A stretch of DNA of 64,000 bases from Pyrocephalus nanus (taxonomy: Eukaryota; Chordata; Aves; Passeriformes; Tyrannidae): NCBI GenBank assembly GCA_038380795.1, contig CM076266.1:36407425-36471424 (forward strand). The letters are read 5' to 3'. The number at the start of each line of letters is the position of its first letter. Position 1 is the first letter of the stretch. The translations under genes were made by a program, and so were the position numbers. This document shows positions 48,291-61,900 of the stretch, piece after piece. The notes under the pieces were generated by a model. The model did no database searches, had not been told where the DNA came from, and saw nothing but the letters and a program-made list of their open reading frames with translations.

Positions 48291-51200
48291 TTGTCTGCTT
48301 TGCACTGTGGAATATGATGGTATTAAATAGTTCTGCTTATTAAGAAAAAATGAAAACAGGGAAGAAAGGTAAAGGGAGGTCACACTTCACAGCAACCTTC
48401 TCCACTGAAGTGTCTGCTCTCCAAGGTTTACCTCCATCACACTGCAGCTAATTATAGAAAAGATCCTGCTGATGTAATTTGAAAATCTTCTTTTGAAACA
48501 ACTGTAATATATGATGTTAATATGTGGGTAGGTCTAACCAGTCTCAGAGTATTTATATACTCCCAAGGTGGGTGTGCTTTTGACTAGTTATAATGTACTT
48601 ATGGAATGGATTTGTCACCCAGGAAGATATATTTGTGAGAGTGGTGCTTGAAATGACTGTTTTCCAAGTCATGATTCAAATTATTGTCCTTTGCCACAAA
48701 GAATTTCTGTTGTCCCTTTCCTCCCTGACCCATCCCCTGCTGAAATATTTGTTGTTTTGCTGCAGTTTAAACCCCAAGAAAATACTTATGCCACCAATAC
48801 TTTAAATACATTGTTCACAATGATAAACAGTAATGTATTTTTCATATTTCATCAGATCTCTTTTGTTGAGTACATGGCCTTTTTTTATTTTTTAAGCAAC
48901 CACAATAGACTGCTTTTATGTTTCCCTATAGTCTTTGGTTCCCAGATTACCACATTGGTTTGCCAGGCATTCAAAAAAATAATCCATTGCTTAGGCATTC
49001 AGTGTATTTTGTGCCTGCTTCACTTTCTCTTTGTCTTATTTCCTCCTTTTTCAGTTTTGAAGTCAAATCTTTTTTTCTTATTTTTTTTCCTTTTTTTTTT
49101 TTCTTTTCCTTTCTTTTTTCATCCCTAATGTGCATTTTATGACTTTGTCCTTTCTTTTGGCAAGTTAGCAGTTGCTGGATTTTTAAAACACTTTTGCTTG
49201 AGTGTTAATTGTCCTTCACAAATCAGCCAAGGTCTGAATCAATGCAATCTGCAGAAACAAGCACAGGGAGTAAAACAGGCCAGGAGTGAAAATCAAAGCA
49301 AAATTCCCTTGACATGATAATTGTCTAATATACAAGCAGGTGTGATATTTTGAATATAAGTCAGTGGTGTGGCCTATTAGATATTGATTCAAGTGGAGGC
49401 TTAAAATGTGTAAAGATTCAAATCCTACTTGAAAAAAATCACAGTTTTATTTATTGTTCTTTATTGTACCTGCATCTCAAGTGTATCTTGGTTTATGGTC
49501 TTGCTTATTTGTAGCATAACTGCAACATAAAGGCCGAGTCTTTGAGCTGGATTATAATGCTCTTGATGCTGGTCAAATACAGACCAAGAAATCTTCTTGC
49601 TTCAAAAACTTTAAAATCTAGTCTCTTCAAAAGTAGTATAATGAATTACTGGGGGGAGGGTGTCCAATAAAGTAGGGTGCAAATGGTGAATAAACAACAG
49701 AAATGCACCTGTAGCGAGTGCTGAGAGGCAAGAAAATCACATATGACAGGATATGCCAGCCCTTGTTATAAGACTACCAATCCAAGCAGTTCTTTTGAAG
49801 TCAATGCAATTCATAAGTAAAGGTCTGTAAATCTGGGTGTTAAGCAGCACAATTTTCTCAGCAGATCTCTTCGTGATAAAAAATATCCCAGTTTTGAAAA
49901 CAAATCTTTTGGGATGGCATTTTATCAGAGTATTTTTTAAAAGTGTTTGGATAACGTTAGAAAATACCTGACACTGCATAGTTTTTCCTATCTATAATAA
50001 GTGTTGTTATAATTTTGAAGTGTGAGCAAACAGGAGAATTTATCCTAAGAAGAAAGTTACAAAAAGCTGAAGACAAGGAAATCCCTAATCATTGTTTTAG
50101 CTCAATCCTAGCCACAAATAACGGAAGGAGATAGTATGCAAAAGCCACTGTAAAATTCAATGAAATTAAATACATGTGAACACGTGTGTTCATTAAGTAG
50201 ATATTTATACACATTTATAATGTTATTTTTGTACATGCTTTAACAATTCAAGTATGTAACTGAAAGCTGCACGTAAGACTTTCTAAGTGACTTAGATCTT
50301 GTTTTCAACAATAATATTGGCACCATGAGCCTTTATTTCCTTGAAAGTTAATGGAGCAAATAGTCCTAGATCTTTGAAGCATTCACATTTGCAAAGGGGA
50401 TTTTTGTTTGTGCTTGTTTAAATGCTATTTAAAAACGAACTATGTATAAAAACGAATACACATGAAGAAGCAACATCAAGAACTTCTTTCATCTGAGCAT
50501 TTTTTCCTGCCTTGCTGCCTCCTCTGTGTATCAGTGGCACAAAGCAACCTGAACACAGCAGAGATCTTGGGTCCATCCCTTAGGCTCGAGGCAGCTCAGA
50601 TGTGTCGAGCCACAGATCTCCTGGAATGTGATGGAAATGCTGCAGCTGTGTGATGGTGACACCTTTGCTGGCATACTTTGCCCTTTGTCAGGTCAAAGCG
50701 ACTAAGGAAGTATTTTAGAGAGACTGAGAGGCAGACATTTTTTCTGCTCTGGTGGCCTTGCTGAGACCTCCTCAGAGAACAAGTCTGTGCAGGAGGCATG
50801 CCTGACACTTTCTGTTTCTTTTCCAGACTCTACTGTGCCCTGCTTATGGTTTCCATTTACTGAATAAGTATGAAGGGCATATCCCATCTTTGACTTTTAT
50901 GAGAAATGTTAGCCATAAGATTTAGACAGTATGGATGCCGAGTCCCTTTAATAGATCATCTGCTAATAACCAAGTTCATTTGGCAAAAGAGAGTATGAAA
51001 GCCCTTCTCAGGAATGCCTATTGCTGCATGACTTGCTCTGCAAGTGCACCTGGTGAGTGGCAACATGCTCTCTGTGGAGGGGAGCCAGCCCTGGAGAGTC
51101 ATGCTAAAGGCGTGAAGGAGATAGTCACAAATATTCTCAGCGTGTGAAAGGCCTGTTTTCCCACAGTGCAGTAGAGAAGACCAGGGCTAAGTTGGCATAA

Positions 51201-52823
51201 ATGCAGTTTAAAATACCAGCATGTTGCGGCCATAGCAACTGTTGATAAGATTATTGTGGTGTGCTTCCTCTCTAGTTTTGTGGACAGGGTTGTGGCAGTG
51301 CCATAGGTAAGATGGTTCAGACATGTGCCTGCCTGGAGACTTGGGAATACAAAGCTGCTCTGCTACTGCAGCACTGATCACAGTATCAGTCTAAAAGAGA
51401 TTTCGGCACAGTGTGTGCCATGTTCTCCCTCTCCCATATGGCATAAGAAGCCCACGCAGTCCCTTCTGAACAGGCTTGCCAGTGTCTGGGATGTGTTTAG
51501 CAGGAGCTGCATCTCCAACCAGCTGCACTCTGCTTTAGCCACAGCGTAACTGAGAACAGATGAAACTCAACCGTACATGAAGGAGGGGCCAGCACTGGCA
51601 CTTTGCTCATCAAGTTTACATCAATTAAATCAGAAAGAACCATCAGCAAGGTGGTGTCACACAGCTTTCTAGCTTCACTGTTGTCTTTCTACTAAACCTT
51701 CACAGTGATTTTCAAGAGTTGGTGGGGAAACCTGCCCTTGTCACTAGTTTTTCTTATGGAAAGTATCTGAACTTGGGTATTTCCTGACTGACTTCAGTCA
51801 GAGAAAGAGCATGGAAGATTTTAGACCTTGAAAGTTAAAGGTCTGACAAAGTTACACGAAACTGGAAACAGTGGATATGATGGAAAGTATTAGCCTGGGG
51901 TAACAATGGTTGGAGCAGTAGCAACACCTATAATTATGATCTAAGTGACAAAACAGAAAGGAAAACTACAGTCCAAGGGATTTAAAAGAATTTTTTTTAA
52001 ACCTGGGCTAGATTGTCCCCTCCCACAGGAAGGGGTTTCTGCTTGGAAACTGCTACATGGTGATCTGCAGACGTCTCCCAGACCAACTCATCTCTGAGGC
52101 AGAATCTCCTTTTCTGCTCTCCGGAGGGCACAGATTTTGCCTTACAACTGGGCATACAGATGCCCAAGCTATCTTGTTTTAGGTCTTGCCCTAAGGATCC
52201 TTTTTAACATTTACCTTGCTCCCACTCCCAGTTAGCCTGTTTTCTTTGGAGGCACCCTTGTATCTGTCATGGTTTGTTGGGAACAGTCTCTGGAATGTAA
52301 AGGGAGAGATGGAAACTATGCAGCCTTTGGCCCCTGAGCTGCACAGGTTATACAGAAAGGGAAAGGAGCAGCAGAGATGGGTAAAAATCAGATTTGGCTT
52401 GGATGCAAGAAAGGATCTGCACAGTGTGAAGAATGCTAGTACCTGGCTGCTGGCTTGCTGTTTGTTTTAAATATTACTTCTGCCCTTCTGAATTTGCTAA
52501 AATACCTAAATAAAACAGCTCTGTGCTATATTAACATTTTTTCTATCTTTACGGCATGATATTTTTAATATAAATTTTGGCAGCATGTGCTGAGAAGCAG
52601 AGATTTTCACTGAAATGTGGGACCTCAGAAGAAAGTCTGTTTGTCCTTAAGTGACATGTTGTTTCTTGACCTTTCACAGATGTTTCTTGAATTTGTCATC
52701 CTGATCTACAGAATTGCTTTTGTTGGGATGTAGAAATAGCTCTGTACTTGCAGAGCTGTTGGTGACATGACTCATGGTCCCACTGCATAGACTTAGACTA
52801 GTGCAATAGCTGGATAGAGGGAG

Positions 52824-52826
<3 letters not shown>
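48291..52826. other. noncoding DNA, no gene recognised
   Basis: The 145-codon plus-strand frame at 48691-49128 ends in a long pyrimidine tract (49069-49124) that inflates its length with Phe, Ser and Leu codons, so it is not credible coding sequence. No repeat is recognised besides that tract. Confidence 0.6.
49069..49124. repeat. pyrimidine-rich low-complexity tract
   Basis: Fifty-six bases of T with scattered C and a single A. It could act as a polypyrimidine tract, but no acceptor AG followed by an open exon is evident downstream. Confidence 0.85.

Positions 52827-52873
<47 letters not shown>
52827..52873. repeat. T47 homopolymer
   Basis: Forty-seven uninterrupted T residues, the longest homopolymer in the window. 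It is followed by gcagtctgttgtgg and preceded by a purine-rich gatagagggagaga. On the minus strand it would be a poly(A), but there is no AATAAA just upstream of it and no flanking target duplication, so a retroposon tail is not supported. The exact length in the assembly may be unreliable. Confidence 0.9.
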
Positions 52874-52875
<2 letters not shown>

Positions 52876-55725
52876 AGTCTGTTGTGGTAACAAAGGAGAA
52901 AAATTGCACTAACCTTTGCTTTCTCCCCCTTCAACCAGTGGTAAAAGTCTTAGATATATATTCATAAGAAAAATGAGTGATGATCTGTAGTAAGGATTTA
53001 TTACTTTACCAGTTACTTGAATTTCTCCCTTAAGATTATAGAAAGGGCAATTGAAGGTGTTTTCCTCATTCATAGAGAAGGGTGTAGGCAAAACCAGGTA
53101 ACAGAGCAAAGCTCAAAACAAATTACAACACTGGGAAAGAATCTGCCTTCAGTCACTGAGGAGCCCTCATAAAATCATCCAGTTTATCAAGAAAACACAG
53201 TCTGGGATTTATTATCTAACAAACATTTATTGTTTTTAATATCCAGTGAGTGTTTTTCAGATTCATGTCCTAGAAAATGAGGGAAACATTCCTTCAAACA
53301 CTTGCTGAAACTCTCTGTGGACATTATGGAGCCACTATCTCTACCAGTTCCTTAATGACAGCAGGCACCATTTAAGACAGCCAGCTGAGATGCTTAATGC
53401 CTCTCTTGGCTGCCCGGGTTGCCAGACAGAAAGAGCAGGTCAAGCCACTCTTCTGAACTTCAAAAACCTAGCTGAGTACAGAGAGTAGAGTACAAAACTG
53501 GAGGCTGGGCCAAACTGAATGGTCCTCTGTTCCCTAAGGCCACTGCAGGTGCAGTGACAGTACAGCAAGGGAGAGAGAAGCTTCCCTCCAGAAAGTTACC
53601 CTGTCCTTGCTGTGACAGACACAACTGTAGTCCTACTTGGGGTCAAGGGAGCTCTGATGCAGACAGCTCCCACCACCTTCCCAGCTGCATCCTTTTATAT
53701 CACCCTTGGGTTCCCGCTGGCTCCCCCTTTTCTCTGAGCCTGCATTTTGGTGAGGCATGACAATATGGCAGTCTTTGAAACCCCAGGATGAGCAAACACC
53801 TACAGCAATATACATACGAAGTCTTCTTGGAGCTTCCCTCCATTTTCGTCATTTTGAGCTAGGAAGGTTTTTTAACTAGTTGATGCTTTCCCACAAAGAA
53901 AAAAATATGCCTTCTTTTGCCCCTACATATTACCGAGAGAAGTGAGTTATCTTGGAGCTGACGAGCTGATGAGGGGACAACACTTCCCCTGAGAACCACT
54001 TCAGCAGCAATGCACATGGCAGGAGGTGTTTGACTTGGCCCTCCCAGTTCTGGCCAAATTCACAGGGTTGTCATCAGAAATTTTGCCTGGTGTCAGGAGA
54101 GGTAGCCTCAGATGCAGTCTGTACAAGCCCTCAGGGAGACTCAGCTTCCTGCCCCATGGTGTCTTTTTCAGAGAGACCTTTCTCAAGGCTGCCCTGCTTT
54201 TGGTTCCTGGGAGGACAGTGGAAGAAGCAGTGAGACAGGGCTGTGAAATCAAATTACATGAGTTGTGATGTTTGTAATTATGGGGGAAACCTCTAAAAAT
54301 CTAGATTACAACATATAAATTCTGTTGCTTACATCCTTCTTTTGTATTGATGTAACTTTTAAGTTAATTCTTAAAAATCCAATATTCAGTAAACAACTAG
54401 CTAGTACATCAGAGCAGGAACTGAGCTGTAAAGCAATAAGCATGTTGTAAATGTTCGGCAAACCCCAGGAGCATGAGTGAAGGGAAGGGGCTGTTCCACA
54501 GAAGAGTGGCAGCAAACACAGCACAGCCATGAACGTGGAGGGTTTGCTCTGAGGTGTTTCAGAGCGCAATCTCTCTGTGGGACCTTGGAGATGTACCAGG
54601 TGTTGCTCTTGGTGTTTGCCTGCAAATACCAGAGGGAAAGGCTAGCCTGCAAGAGTGTGTTTTCCTTACTTGTCCTACTGCTCAGTGCCAGCAGTAGACA
54701 GAGAGGAGGTAGTGGGGTGGCACAGCTATGCATGACAAGTGGTGTCACTGAAGGAACGTGCTGAAGGGATCACTGAGCCCTCCCAGGAAATCTGTGCCTG
54801 GTACCTACTCAGGGGTGGCCAATAGACCAGTTCACACAGATGTTATGGACATTCATCGCTACTACTGCAGTTTTCTGCCCCAGGCAGTAGTTTATCTCCT
54901 GATTGCCAGAATTAATGGTGGCCTACAAAGCTCTCTGTCTCCACAGCCACTAGTAACAGCCCACCAATGTTCAACTGGCCAAAATTTATGTGGCAAGGAT
55001 GGTGGCATGTTGCTAGTCTTTGGTAGCCAAGCACATTGTGTATTTTACAGTTCATTTAGAGTCTCCAAGGTAACTAAAGTTAATTTATGTCCTTCCACTT
55101 CTTCTGGTGTCAAAATGTCAGGCCTACTCCCAGGATGCTAATGGAACCAGACATAAGCACAGTCAGCTTGCCACAATGCACGTCTCTCCCTTGCCTTTAC
55201 AATGTCTCTACAGGCCAAAAACTAAAGCCTATTCATAGCCTGAGCCTCAAACCTTTTAAACCCTTGTTAACAGAGACAATGTAGCAAGACAACCAGAGAG
55301 TATAGGAACAGCATCCGTTGATTGCAGTTGGACTCTGAGTTGTAAAGTCTAGCTTGTCTGATATCTGTAGCCAGCAGAAATCAGAGTGTGGTGTCAAGTC
55401 TGGTGGCCCTTTTGGAAGAGGGGCCTCTTGAGAACAGGATGGACCCTATTCACCCACGCTGCCCATAAAGATTCTTCACTCTGTCCTTGGAGTCACTTGG
55501 TCAGCAGCCACTCAAATGGCCTAGGCTCCCAGTCGGAGGAACTGGGGTGAGGGGTTTCTGGGACCATTTTTGGTTGCTTTGTATGGTGCATTCCCAATGC
55601 AGCACAGCCAGGAACATTTGGGCAGCATAAAGCTTGAAGAAATTCCTTATCTGGTCCAGCTCATATAAATCTCTGGGGCTTTGCCCCTTGACAGAGAGTA
55701 TTGCTGTGTGAATAGGTGATTAAGA
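52874..55725. other. noncoding DNA, no gene recognised
   Basis: Several moderately GC-rich open frames (up to 127 codons at 54758-55141, plus) overlap others on the same and opposite strands. None shows a recognisable domain. The 54750-55300 block may be an unrecognised old repeat or single-copy DNA. Confidence 0.55.
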
Positions 55726-55900
55726 AAACATAAAAACATCAAACAAGCCATAGGAACTGCCATGGTAGGTCAGAAGAAAGTCCTTCCGTTGCAAGCAAAG
55801 CAGAGATACTGAGAGGCATGTGGCAGCATTTCTTGTGGGATGTGCTCCCAACTTCCTGACCACTGGCTGCTCAGGAACGTTCTGTTCCAGTCACAGTCAA
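55726..55900 (-). mobile_element. ancient CR1 (L3-like) 3' end, minus strand
   Basis: The plus-strand text attaagaaaacataaaaaca, then ccataggaactgccatggta and ggtcagaagaaagtcc, matches the reverse complement of the L3-like CR1 end, remembered as 'ggacctttggtctgacccagtatggccattcttatgttc'. Beyond about 55785 the match is loose and the edge is uncertain. This is the same type of 3' end as that of the 27.2-28.8 kb element, in opposite orientation. Confidence 0.6.
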
Positions 55901-58900
55901 GTCTGCATCTCCTGGCACTGCTTTGGTCACACATAACATTGTCATTACAGTGGCTCCTGGGATTGCAAGAATGGATGCTTTTCTTTGTTTATCAGCAGAA
56001 AGACAGTTGAAGGCAGTTTTGTTTGTGAGCTTGGCATGCAGGTTTCATTCCCTGTAACAGGGAGGAGTCATAGTTTGCAAAAAAAAAATAGAAAAGTCAT
56101 AGGGAAAGAACCAGAAAAAAATGTATCTGATTAATTTTGCATCTGTTCTTACTTATGGACTATGTTCTTGTGTTGACTGGTTACCTCAGATTTAACATCC
56201 AAATGTAATGCATTAATTATTTTTAACTCAAGCCTGGTAAATATCAACTATCTGCTGCTCAAACTGCCTTAGCAGGTAAGTTGCCAGGCTGAAGTGAATT
56301 CATTAACCAGCAACAGTGAAAACATTTACAGGACAGGAATTGTCATCAGAGGAGGGAATTAAGACATCCCAAAGTGCAAGCAAACACACCCTGACATTTC
56401 CTCAATAGAAAAATTAGTCAACAGGACTATGAACTCCTGAACTGATCTGTGTCCCCTCAGCCTGGCCTCCCTGATTGTAAGCTGGAAGAAGCCTCCACAT
56501 GAGCAGGCTGAAAACATCTGCTACACAACAGAAGCTTTTCCCTGCACATCCACCCACCTCCCATTTCCCAGTCGCTGGGTTTATACGAAATAGCTGTCAG
56601 TGCAGCTTTCAGGCAGTCTCTGCCCATCAGTATGGCTCTGTTGGCAAAGCTTCTTCATGTCCTACATGCACAGATATTTTGGTGAAGGTCACGTAGCCGG
56701 TGTGAAACTCGTCACTGAGTCTTCTGCCTGTAATACATCCTTCACACTCAAGAACATCCTGCAAGTCAAAATAGACAGTCTCAGAGACACATCCTTTTTC
56801 ATAGCCTAAATGTTCTGTAGCATGCTTTTTTAATTAGATGGTAAAGAAAAATAAATTGTTTTTTCCTTCTCACTCATATGGTTCTCTTTAGAGCCACCTC
56901 CTTTCCACTATATTTACTCCTCCTCCTCTTCACTCAAAACAAAGAAACATTCCTTTTGCTCATGACATCATTTTCAGGAGTACTGCCTGCTTCCAGAAAG
57001 AAGCATTGCCCCTCTATTCCCATATTTCAACACAAGAGATGGACTAGCTTGGTGAGACCTTTCAAACAGAAATTTTTTCCAGTACAGAGAGCTGTATTTG
57101 AGTTGTTTCTTGTACTTGCTGCTGCCAGTGTACTTGCAAGGCCCCCAAGAGGTGTCACAGCAGGACAGGGCACCTCAAAGAGCCAGTGGTTTTATTTGCA
57201 TCTTGCCACAAGTGTGGTGGTACCAATTCTGAGTCTCTCCCTCTGCCCACCCTGACTTCTCAGCTGTACTTGATAGGGACATTATTAAGATTTTTTCTGC
57301 CCACTACACAAAGTTGCCATAATTTGTTTTTTTTAGGGCAAAAGTACTGCTGAAGATCCTAGCAGAGAAATTAATTATCTTAAGTGGGCCCAGTGGTTTA
57401 GAGTTGGTTCCCCAGCTGATGTTTTTCTCAAAATTAGATTTGTTTAAAAATGAAGAGTTTAAGATCAGTTACCTAAAGCCCTTGGGGGAATCCACTCCTG
57501 TAATCAATGAGAAAGATGGGCCAGAATTAAAAAATAGTGGAACTGTGCATGTAAGAGGAGGAGGGAGAGGTGGAAAAACAGACTATTAACACCTCTTGCT
57601 AAAAGCCAGAATTTCTCCTTCCCTGAGAAAATCCTGAGAGGTGGGATAGATGTGCTTGGGTTCAGCTTCACACAGATGGTTACGTGGCCTTTGGCACAGC
57701 TGGGAATGGGGCAGGATGGCAATGCTGTCCTTGCACTTCTCCAAGGATGCTGCTCCATATAGGTGAGTAGGAGGAAAACTTCACCAAAAGACGGGGAGAC
57801 CTCTGCCTGGCCAGAGGTGTCACTCCTGACTTGGCGTACTTGGATCTGGAGCCTACAGTCCAAAAGCAGACTGAAAGATGTTTAGATCTGTGAGTAGAGT
57901 GCAGGGCTTCCTGTGGGTGAGAAATAAGGTCTTGAATATATTTTTACATAGAGGGGGTTACTCTGATGAAGTCTCAGTCCACCTCCAATTCTTCTTCTGC
58001 CTTGAATAGCTGAGATCCTGAATTTCAGCTGGTTGGATCAAAAGGGATAAATCCAGTCCCAGTGTTGCAAATGAGGGCTGAGTCACATGAAGACAGGATG
58101 AAGCAGCAGAACTAGAGCTATACTGTGCCCATTTTCTTTCTCCATCTTGAAACACGTTATTAGAGGCTTAGATGATGATATAGTCTCCATCTATAACTTC
58201 AGAAACTGCTATAATCTGCTATACATTGGTATAACTTCTTCTACCCTCAGGTCTGGACTTCTTGTCAGGAGCTGGTGTTCCTCTTTAAACAGAAATGTTC
58301 CTCTACTACAGGATTTTTTGACAAGTTTTTACTGCTAATAGGTCAGAAGTTAAGGAAACTTGGTTAATGCTAGTAATTCACACAGAAGGTCTGTTCCTAC
58401 TAAAAAAAATACTTGATTTATACATAATAAAATATATGGAAATAATTGGGTATGGTGATGATGCAGGGAAATTCTTTGAGCCAGAAAAACCTATTATCCA
58501 TTACATTTTCAAGGGATCTATATGAAGATACAGTCTTTTCTAGAGACAAAGTGGTACTATGGAAGGGTTCATTCAAAATGAAAGCAGCTAACTTGCGAAA
58601 AAATTTTGATTAGCCAAAATTACATGCTTGGAAATTTACATCATTTCTTAATCTTGTTCCATAAAAATATACTGCCATACGTATGTGTTTAACATCACTT
58701 TTGTAGAAATTTGATCCAGTTTAACACATAGTAAATTAGTTATGTGGAGGTTGCTCGCTTTATGCTACTCTGTCTGTTCCTAATGCTCCGCCTGTCTGAC
58801 ATTCCACTCTGCCCACATGTTCCATCCCTGACATATAAAAATATAAATTCAAGATGAGAAGATTAGGACCACCCTGGAATTTCTGCCTTTTTATTCTTTT

Positions 58901-61900
58901 AACAAGAATACTGTATTTTGGCTTCTAAATAAGTTAAGAAAAAGGAAGGTGATAAGAACTCATTTGCAGATGACATGGAATATGTACCTGCATGGATTTG
59001 CAGCAAGAGTCTCTCTGTTTGTGTGGAGTTACAAGGCTCATGTCATGTTTTCTGGTCAGGTTGAACAGAAGAGCAATGGGTTTGTTTTTAAGACAGCAAT
59101 CTAATCAGTGAGAAGTAGAGAAAAGTTTCCCAGGTGATCAAAGGACATTTTTAACCAGCTGATTTAGGTAGCTAATATTAATTTGAGGGGGATTTGGGTC
59201 AGATATGAAAAGATCTAATCCCCACGTAGTTAATCCTCCCAAGAGCTAATTTAAATGGAGACTGATCTGTCAGTTACAGCATTGCTTCACTATACAGTAG
59301 AATTTCTGAATTACTGAGATTTAATTTAGCTTGAAAATTTGTTAAAGTACTCTGTTACTAGTTCATATAAAATGGAAGCAAATGACTGAATTGAGAAAGA
59401 AGTCTGGTTCTTTTTTTTCCACACTCACCATGGAAGGATTTTTTTGACTTAAATTGTATTTGGGGAGCTTGCTCAAGGTCAGTGATGGGTTTGTATTTTT
59501 TGGTCAAAAATGCAGATTCAAGGCAAAGAAAATTAGCTTTGAATTTTCCAATTTATAGAACCTGCTTTTTAAGCTGGCAGAAAAAGAAATCTAGATGTCT
59601 AGTGTCAGTATTTTCCCCCTGAAATCAGTGTTCCTTTGAAACAAAATTTAGCTTCTATACCTGAAGAAAATTTTGAAGAGCCTACCACTTCCCGCACTCC
59701 CACTTAAACATATCATATGACACTGACCATAACAGTTGGCTTGACCAGCAACAAAACATTTTTGCTATTCATTTTTATGCCAAAACTTGATGTGTTTCAT
59801 TTCAGGTTAATCTAGAACAACACCTTTGACTTCAGGGTGTTCTCTTGTCAGTAGCTTGTTCACATATCAGCTCCAAGTGTCTGTTATTTGTGCTACTCTC
59901 CTCTGGGAGTCTGGCCTTTGAGAAGAGACCTTGGTAAAAGCTGACTTATGGAACAGGCCTAACTGATCACAGAAAACATTCAATCATGAAAAACACCCTC
60001 CTTATGTCCAAATTTAGTTAAAATTCATGTCTTCTGAATCTCGTTCCACACAACAAATGTTTGCCAGACTCCATACTGATAACGTAGCAGTGTTTTAATA
60101 GCATTAGAGAAGACAATGACATAGGCAGCTGCGTTAAAATGCCAGAAGTTTTGCACTCTCTAATAAATACAGCTCAGTCTTGGCTGATTAAATGTGGAAG
60201 TAATTTATCCAGTCGAAATGCTGGATCTTTTGCCAAGATTTCTGTGTCTGTGTGTGCTGGATTGATCAAGAGTATAAGGCGTGCTAAGATGGGAATCTTT
60301 GCTAGGTTTGGGATAATGTTTCTTGTTTGTGACCCCTACTTGCTCCTAGATTGCTGCCACTCAGTGTAAGGACATTTTCAAAAGAGAAGAGTAGGGTGCA
60401 GTTGTCTTCTAATCTATTGGTGTATTCAGCCATCTGAGTCTTTATTGTCTTCTGCTTCTGCGTAACACTTTGCAGCATTCATTTCCTCTGAAAAAAAAAA
60501 AACCTGGCTGCCACACTTCATTTCTCCTTGGTCAGCTTCCCAATGGGCATTTATCAAATTCCCCTTCGAAGCGGTGTTAAGGTTCCTGTTAATTTCAGTA
60601 AGCACTGGAGCAGATTTTTGTGCTGTCCTACCCCATTTGTTTCATGGTGGCAGGTTGGTCTGGGTCCTTGCACTTTTCAGTCTCTGAAGGATTTTGAAAG
60701 ATGCTTACCTCTCTCTCGGTGCCTGTTCTCCCCTTCCTTCCCCATGCTCCTTTGGCACTGAAAGGGCTCAAAAATGTACCCAAACCATTGCTCAGTGACA
60801 GGGGGCATTTGCTCACCCTGGGGCACAACATGACTTTCCTTAGGGCCATCAGGAATTTGATGGGAAGAGCAGGCATTACTCAAATTTGTTCTGTATGTCC
60901 CTCAGCTGAATACACCTTTCTAGCCAAGTTCTTGCTATTCGTGTGCAAGACTGTGAAATTTGCTATGTCAGTCCTTTTTTTTTTCCCTTTTCCTCCTCCA
61001 TATTTATTTGTCTTTTCTGAAGTTTAATGCACTGTAGCCAGTTTTATGAAATATGACAGTTAAGATCCAGGCTTGTCTATGTTATAATTCATAGATTTTA
61101 CTTAGCACTAGAAAATTCCTGTGGCTGCTAGACAGATAAAGCACAGAGCAGCTCCAGAGCCAAAGGTGTAATTCTGTATTATCCAGTTATTTTTTTAAAC
61201 CTTTTTGCTAGGAATACACGCCGAAAACATCCCTCCTGGTAAAAGCAATGTTTATTTTTATACCAGTACAAAACACTGCTAATAAGGGACTTTGTTATAT
61301 AGAAACAAGCAAAGTTGGTTTTCTTTATTTTATTCCACTTCCTTCAACAGCCTTTAGATAATTTGGAGATGGAGATTAAGAGAAGCTTGGAACATTGCTT
61401 TCCCTTAAATCCTTAGATCTCTCAGCTGACTCTACATTTTGTTTTCATGCTGAAAGGGAAAAAAATATTTTCCTGGCAGGTTGAGAATGATTTTTCCATT
61501 AATCTTTTCCTTTGGAGCCAAGATACATTTTTTCACAGAGATCTGATGTGACATAATACTGTACCTGGAATTTCACACTGAAGAGAGTGGAAAAACATTC
61601 TCAGTTCTCACCACAGCGAGCACTTGCAACTGGGCTACAAACCCTCCAGCAAATCTGAGAAGCCAAAAGAGCAATTTAAAAAGGGGACAGGAAGGGAGTA
61701 TGAAATGTCATGTTATTTATTAAGGACTTTCAAAGATAAACTGATAAAATATGGTATGTAGTGTCACAGGCCAACAATTATCTTACTTGAAAATTATCTC
61801 AGCATATGAAATCCTATTAATTAAAAAAAAAGAAGCACATCAGGGCAGAATCTCAAAGTGTAAATGTGAGGAACAACAGAAATGTTTCAGACTAATGCAA

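Noticed and set aside
48691..49128. 145-codon plus-strand frame with hydrophobic stretches
   Set aside because: Its C-terminal third is translated from a T-rich pyrimidine tract, which produces Phe/Leu/Ser runs that mimic membrane segments.
52827..52873. Poly(T) as the reverse complement of a processed-pseudogene tail
   Set aside because: There is no AATAAA just upstream on the minus strand, no flanking target duplication and no recognisable gene body.
54758..55290. Moderately GC-rich block with overlapping plus-strand frames, considered as an endogenous retrovirus or exon cluster
   Set aside because: No retroviral motifs, terminal repeats, primer-binding site or splice-bounded frames could be seen.
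56878..57255. 125-codon frame starting with a Leu-rich signal-like segment
   Set aside because: The start resembles a signal peptide only because of T/C-rich sequence. Nothing downstream looks like a conserved secreted protein.
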